In this document: in pieces, positions 23,160-64,000 of the stretch
How the letters are laid out: every line of letters begins with the position of its first letter
How positions within the stretch are numbered: the stretch's first letter is position 1
Assembly: GCA_964020155.1 (NCBI GenBank)
Contig: OZ026548.1
Coordinates: 2,688,397 to 2,752,396, forward strand
Direction: 5' to 3'
DNA length: 64,000 bases
From: Chondrilla cf. caribensis
Taxonomy: Eukaryota > Porifera > Demospongiae > Chondrillida > Chondrillidae
Program-made: the position numbers and the translations under genes
The notes under the pieces: model-generated
Seen by the model: the letters and a program-made list of their open reading frames with translations, nothing else
Databases searched by the model: none
Told to the model about the DNA's origin: nothing

Positions 23160-23509
23160 TCTATTGTATTTACTTAATTGTGTTAATTTCCTTTTTGGGC
23201 GATGAGTGTCCTCTCAAAATGTTGCCAATGTCCTGAAAGTAGAAGGAATAATAGTGTCCAAACTGCCACACCTCGCACTTGAATTACTTGGTCGTCTTCA
23301 TTAGGCTTATGTGAGCCTTCACTGTAGTTATAACATTTGTCTAAGCCATTGCGCTCAAATTCCAGCCTAATTTCTAAATCTCCGCATTCTGAAATCAACC
23401 ATTTTACATCATACATTACTAGTTAAACGTTCACGGTTACAGTTAACCATTAACTGTTAACTTTTACCAGAAAGGAGTAACTAGTTAACAGTTAACTTTT
23501 TTACCTCAG
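23160..23509. other. Insertion that displaced an exon front half
   Basis: The next ankyrin exon (23510-23569) lacks its first 14 codons. The preceding sequence has no ankyrin coding and ends in GTTAAC-rich repeats (23,425-23,500). I do not recognise it. Confidence 0.45.
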
Positions 23510-25210
23510 ATTGGTATTGTTGCAGAGCTCATCACACAGTATGGTTGTGACAGGCACACCACTAAACCTGTAAGTGATCAGTTGTATGCGTTAACGTTGT
23601 TGTAGATAACTTACATGCAAAGAGTGTGTCTACTGCATATACATTATCAATTCTGTTATCTTACGTCAATTGCAGTAATGTATGTGTGTACATGTGTGTA
23701 TATACATGCATGTGAAGGATACCATGTTCCTATAGTACATGGGTTATTATGGGTCACATTCAATTCTCCCTGTCAAATGACTTTTTTTTTATTGTTCACC
23801 TGATCAGTGTGTTCGTATGCACATGCATCGGTGATTGTGTGTGCATACCTCTGTAGTGTGGATGTGTGGTGTATGTTTAAGGGTGTGTGTGAGTTTGAGT
23901 ATATGCACACATAGGTGGGTGGGTGTGGCTGTGGCTGTGGATATGTGGATGGACATCTACGTATGTGTGCTTGTGTGGGTGTGCACAGGTGGTGGTTGGG
24001 GCTGTGTGTGGGTGTGGTGTGTACTGGAACTCTAGCCCACTTTATATAACTACATATACACCACTGCTGATATAGTCCTACTGTATTGCATCATACTTTT
24101 TGCAGGGTGGTGCTAATGCCCTGATGCTAGCTGCCTGTGATGATGATGTAAAAATGGTGCATCTGCTCATAGATGAATTTGGACTATGAGTAACAGACCA
24201 GGATGAGGTTCATATGTCTGGTATATGTGTATGGAAGGCATATATCTCCAACGATCATGGTATCATATTTATATGTAAGCACAATAAATTTATAGTACTA
24301 CTATGTGACAATGGTGGCTATAGTATTGGTCCATGCATTAACATTAACTATCCATGTTTAGTTTTATGTTGCTCACTTCTATAGAATGGCAGAAGGGCAT
24401 TAATTTCAACTTTGCTGCAGATAATATAAGCTACACATATATTGAACTGCTCGCCCATTCACATGGTACAGACCCAGACATGTGTGATGGAGTAAGTAAC
24501 ATCAGCTAGTGTAACCTTGCAAACATGGAAACATACACATAATATGCATGCAGGTGCACTTGTAGACATACTCCCACACAGGCGAGCCACACGCATATAC
24601 ATATGTATGTACACACATGCACGCACTGGTACAATTTGTCATGCTTTATAATGTCCTTTGCATTACCTGATGATTTGGGGCAATCTCATCTACACTACAT
24701 TGTCATGAATGGGAAACTTGAGTCAAATCTTGATTATTAAATTTGAGTCCCCTCCAGATGGGATAGATAATTATTATAAGCTCTGTGAACAGATATGAAA
24801 TATCACAGTGAACTGCCAACCAAAACACAAAACAATTGTCCTTTATTGCAAAACCTATTATACACAGCTGCTCTGTACCCGTCTGTAACAATTGTGAATC
24901 AGATTCGATATGATGTTTGTCACAACAACTACTTAGTTCCTAATAATGGTTATTTAAGAACAGACATTATGAATCCCTACGTAATAAACCTTTCCCCTTA
25001 ATTTCATTGTAAAGGGGCTGATTAAGAGGCTAATACAGACTGTAGCTACCACTGTACACACATGCACACACACAAACAAATGTGCATGCACAGATGTACA
25101 CACACGCACGCACGCGCGCACACACAACTATTCATGTTTAATAGTAGTCATGACTTCTCATATATTCCTCTTGTAGGAGGGTGATGGTGCTATTATTTGC
25201 TCCTAACAAT

Positions 25211-26564
25211 AATCATGACGTCTGTCTTGCAGCTTTACTGGAAACTGTGGAGCAATGATCATACATGGTCTACTGTTGTTATCTTTAGAATATTATATAG
25301 TATGGTTTTCTGTACCATGTACAGTTGCAATTGAAATACGACATATGTGTATTGTTCCTATTAACTATTGTGAGTGATATTGGATTACATTTTTCTGGGC
25401 GGATTTTTATAATGTCATACCGAAGTACATATTATAGTTTTCAGTTATGTATATATCTCAGTTTCATTTATTTTAGTAATAAATTTATGTAGTTTATAGT
25501 ATTTCACATAATTATTATCACTCAGGTATAATTATATGCATACTGTAGTACAGTACAATAGTTATTCATTATTATAATATTATTAAGGTAATTACACATA
25601 TATTATTATAATTATATAATAATATATATAAACATTGGTGGAGGTTTTAATTTGGCAGTTTGGCAATTTTCAGAAATAATATTATTAATTCTGCTAAATT
25701 CTAAAACCATCAAAATTTGTTCCAATTCATTGCTTACCGTCAATAATAATATTATTATTATAGTACATCCATGCCTCTTGAAGTATCTACTATATAGGAA
25801 AGACCCGCAGCCGTGCATGAGTGTAGCACTCTTTCAAAGAGAAACAGAGCAAGTGAATGAACAACATTCATGTGATCATGAAGCAATTTCTGACACCTGA
25901 CAAAAATGCAATGGTGGGCAGTGCTACTCGAGGTTCCAACGCTGATTATACCCAGGCCTTGATCAAAGATAGACCAAAGATATATAGGGAAGTACGTATA
26001 CACCACGTGCACAGAGAATATTAAATTTTAATGGTCCTGCTATATATATATATATATAATATAGGGTTGCCAGGCACTTCTGAGTGTCATAAAGCAACAG
26101 CAAACAATTGCAACTGCAGGGCCAAGACCGATCGGAAATATATATTTTCGAATTCAAATTTGGGCAAATCCGCCAAATTCAAAACCACCAAGAACTTCTT
26201 ATGTATATAAAACCACCAAATTTAATTTTCCGCTATACTCATACATAATATGAGAAGATAATAATTGCTATATATACCTGTATCTATAATTATTATGTAA
26301 TAAGAATTAAGTTATTGCATCATTTCACGTCATGAAATTTTACAAAATAATTGAACAGTAAAATGACAAAACAGAGTTTTATATATAGAATGTCATATAT
26401 ACAGTTGTATAGACTAAATAAGAAGAAATAACTTCAAACAGGTGTGAAATTTAGAGGGAACATTCAATGTTGGTGTGTAACAATTAGACTTATGTACAAT
26501 GAATGCCATACCAATATTATAAAACAGTGTATTCTACATTCATACATACATGTTGAATAAGGGT
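25211..26564. other. AT-rich intergenic region between convergent genes
   Basis: This lies 3' of the plus-strand relic and 3' of gene 2. It is strongly AT-rich with TAT/ATT tracts and no supported gene. The gene 2 poly(A) site should lie here, but I could not fix it. Confidence 0.5.
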
Positions 26565-57919
<31,355 letters not shown>

Positions 57920-58777
57920 CTTTGGACACGTCATTAATCGTGCATTCCTCAGGATGAATAATTCCAGCAAATGTACAAGGAGACGATTTGGAGGAGTTGT
58001 GGGACCGGTACTGTGACGTCAACCACTGTCATGAACAGTGAACGAACTGTAACACCATATACTATCAGTTGGCAGGGAGGCAGTTCCTCTCATAACGCTT
58101 CCTGCATGTGACTCTAAGATCTCCATTGCTCAATGCAAAGAGGTCAAGGACAGTTCACAGTACAATCAGGTGTGTACTCTTTGTATAGACAGTCTGAATA
58201 CATAAGCATCTACAGTAACATGTTTGTACATTCACCGTACAATGTCCTAGCAGTTGTATGAACAATTGTAAAGAGAGTGAGTAGGCAATATAGAGCTGTT
58301 ACTATTATTAGTATGCTAATACAGTTCTATATTATTGATATATCTCAGACCATAGCTTATTGCATATGTATGCAGCTTGACAGTATGTATGTATGTATCA
58401 ACCATGGGTAATGACAGCTATCTCATCATACATCAGCCTTATGTGTGTATTGCATTAAATTTTCTTGAAAATTATAATAATAATTACATTATAACCTGCA
58501 TCCCTAATAACTTGGTTTGCTTGCTGCAGTCGTTATTCTGTAAATCTCTACCAGCAATTAAGTGGAACTGTGTGTATCCAAGTCATACTATAGACATACA
58601 GCAGGAATGCCTATAGCGTATTTATGTAAATGCTGACTACATCTTTAAATTCTATGTACACATGCATGTAAGTACCTAGCAGTATGTACTGTATGTACAT
58701 GAGCACGAGAATGTACACACACAATTATATATATATATGTTATATATATATTATATATATGTACCACCACTTCCCAG

Positions 58778-58916
<139 letters not shown>

Positions 58917-59167
58917 GTAGCCATGAGTAAGTCATGTAGTAGGACCAATAGCTTGTATGTACCAATAAATGTCATTAAAAAGTTCATTACATATCTATTA
59001 CCTACACAGTGAGCAATTATACATCACAGTAAAGCATTGCATAACATGTTTTAACACATGTGGATAAGTTCAATGGAATCCACACGGAGTTACCTATAGC
59101 CAAACAACTTTCTTTTCATGCTTAACACATTATGAATGTAATACATGCTACTCCATCCATCCTATTA

Positions 59168-59252
59168 TAGTAGAACCTCTCCAATCCAACACTCAATGGA
59201 GGTTGAAAGAACATCAGATTGTGAGTTTGTCTGATTAGAGAGGTTTCATTGT
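59168..59252. mobile_element. Degraded MITE related to 28,863
   Basis: AGAACCTCTCCAATCCAACA on the left and TCTGATTAGAGAGGTTTCAT on the right are inverted and match the termini at 28,863-29,035 with substitutions. Confidence 0.6.
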
Positions 59253-60670
59253 CAAATTTCATTCTCAAATAGTGCCATATTTCACTGTCCTAGTTCTATC
59301 TGCAATACTATGCTTGCATTCATAAAAAATTATTGAGTTATTGAGCTTATCTGTTCTAGCTATGAACAATGAGTGTAATTACATGCACTACTAAATATTT
59401 GCAATGGTGACAACATGCACTCTGGACCGGTTTCTGCCATAAATACACATACCTGAATATTCCTGTGAAAGGGGAGATGATAATAAGGAAAATTAATGAC
59501 TTAGCTGCAAGATGTGTTAGCAAAAAACTTCCAATGTTACAGGTCCCATAGGGTGATGGAGTGAGAGGTTTGGAAACAAAATATCAGTACAGAACAAATT
59601 AAATTGTAGGAAAAGCATCTACCATTCTTCAGGCCTGTTTTGTATACATACCTGACAGTTAGAAGTGAAGTGGTCACAGTTCACCAAGTTCAATGGTGGT
59701 TTGTATAAATTGTATCATGCAACTATAATCAATTGCATCAATAGTTGATTTTGTGCCTGTTAACGTTGGTATTAATGATACAGTGAGAAATAGAGTTATT
59801 TAATATTAACGTCACAAACTTAGAAAGCTCAAAATGAGCAGGTACGTAGTTGGAAGTGAAAAGAGAATGTTATAATAATAATTGAAGGTGCCCGTGTGCC
59901 TCTGTGTTTGAGCCTATGTACAGTATGCATACATAATGTACATTAATTTTTTGCTTACACGCATCAATATATATCAGCTTTTTCCATGTATATATGAGGT
60001 TCATATTATAATGATCTGTATGTTCCACTTCTTGTTGATTGTTGTCCTGATTATGTAGCAGGAATAACTACTCTGGTACATTCTTCAGTATCGGATGTGG
60101 TTCAATTAACTGTGCTGGCATGTTGCTAAAGGGAATACCCCTGACCAAGCTGTTGACTATAATATACCTGTAAGTAATTCAAAATTGTTGCTCAATTCAA
60201 ATGTTCTGACTGTATAATGAGTTACAGTATATAAATATTATAGTACATATATTATTATAAAAATTAATGATAATTATTATGCAGAGACGGAAATCTCACC
60301 ATTTTCATGCATTTTCATGTTTAATGTAAATGTATCATCAATTCTATTATTACGTAATTGTACCACATGTTACATATTATATCATTGTAAACATATTCTT
60401 CTTGTCATTAATCCATTAGGTTGCTACCATTAAAATACAATTTAATCCAATATATATGTAAGTATAATAATTATACATGCATGATATTTGAGCATGTCTT
60501 GTTTGCATGTCTTGGTATTAATTTTGATCCAATGGATTTTGTTCACTACTGGTACCTAAGCAATATAATATTATAAATTTATAATAACTACATTATCATG
60601 TGTCCATGGCCATGTTATAGTGGAATTTAAATATGATTAAATATTATTACTTCTATAATATATATATATA

Positions 60671-60746
60671 TTAGGGCTGGGAATCGGCTGTAATTTTCAA
60701 ATCGATTATCAGTACTTATTAATCGATTAATCGTCCCAGCACTAAT
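60671..60746. mobile_element. Very short TIR element, hAT-like ends
   Basis: TTAGGGCTGGGAATCG and, inverted, TTAGTGCTGGGACGATTAAT enclose about 40 bp. GGGCTGGG-type ends are common in hAT MITEs. Flanks are TA-rich, so a target duplication cannot be judged. Confidence 0.6.
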
Positions 60747-60947
60747 ATATAGATAGATAGATAGATATACATTAAAATACACTGCTGCAGAATATTATAA
60801 CAACTCTTATTCCTACACCTAGTAGGCTACACTGTCGTAAACATAATATAATTATTGTACTGTAGTTCACGGGCAGATCAAAGGAAAAGACAGGTTTCAT
60901 TGCTGGGATTAATAATATTAAAATATTAAAATTAATAAACACATTTC

Positions 60948-64000
<3,053 letters not shown>

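Larger units (their letters stand above)
21054..25210 (+). pseudogene. Plus-strand ankyrin-exon paralogue, decayed
   Basis: A series of 102-bp, phase 0 ankyrin exons with intact splice sites lies in opposite orientation to genes 1 and 2: 21054-21155 (NGCSLLHYVALSNNND...), 21649-21750 (RGGHPFARAAQNGHLSVM...), 22553-22654 (GGWKALHNAARYGHLHVV..., clearly the same cassette as gene 2 exon 41625-41726), 22719-22904 (two-repeat type, frameshifted), 22967-23068 (NDVNCLMLACSKGKPKTL...), 23510-23569 (C-terminal part only), 24106-24207 (in-frame TGA) and 24385-24491 (107 bp, off frame). A last short piece starts near 25178 and stops within nine codons. No kinase exon is found upstream. At least three exons are disabled, so it reads as a pseudogene, although the first three and the fifth remain open. 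Confidence 0.75.

Noticed and set aside
23183..23416. 77-codon minus-strand frame
   Set aside because: It sits in an insertion between decayed plus-strand exons, has no recognised motif and no sister copy with a conserved frame.

Overview
This is eukaryotic, animal-type DNA. Coding sequence is split into short exons with GT/AG (once GC/AG) splice sites, introns run from about 0.1 to 3 kb, and the non-coding DNA is full of (CA)n/(TG)n tracts, MITEs, fold-back elements and non-LTR retrotransposons. The gene content (ankyrin repeats joined to a TKL/RIPK-like kinase, a ZU5 domain and a helical death-fold-like end) suggests an early-branching invertebrate, perhaps a demosponge. That placement is inference; no rRNA or marker gene is present. 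No prokaryotic operon, CRISPR array, tRNA or viral gene was seen.

Layout. 1-1,320: decayed CR1/L2-like LINE ending in an (ATCT)n tract. 2,800-19,506 (minus strand): gene 1, a kinase-ankyrin gene with a damaged kinase exon. 19,507-21,053: spacer with hairpins and a minisatellite-bearing element. 21,054-25,210 (plus strand): decayed ankyrin-exon paralogue in the opposite orientation. 26,565-57,919 (minus strand): gene 2, the intact large paralogue. I could assemble it into 26 exons totalling 4,866 nt (1,621 codons plus stop) with every splice phase compatible. Its order is kinase, two linker exons, about 22 ankyrin repeats, a Ser/Thr/Lys-rich linker, ZU5, two exons of unknown fold, a Ser/Pro linker, and a terminal helical domain that looks like a Death/CARD fold. 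Its introns hold a dead pogo/Tigger-like transposon and several MITEs. 57,920-60,950: spacer. 60,951-63,999 (minus strand): 3' part of an open LINE with endonuclease tail, reverse transcriptase and two C-terminal C2H2 fingers, its 3' end abutting a 121-copy (AC)n tract.

How it fits together. Genes 1 and 2 are direct duplicates: about 11.3-19.6 kb matches about 51.9-58.0 kb exon by exon and in most introns. Ankyrin exons are 0-0 phase cassettes of 102 bp (one repeat) or 204 bp (two repeats), so they can be added or lost without breaking frame. Cassettes and flanking introns have been copied repeatedly, each copy carrying a (CA)n tract at the same place. Differences among the near-identical cassettes cluster at ankyrin positions that usually contact ligands. 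The picture is a signalling receptor whose ankyrin recognition surface grows and diversifies by exon duplication, beside a decaying tandem copy. All similarity statements come from reading the sequence by eye.
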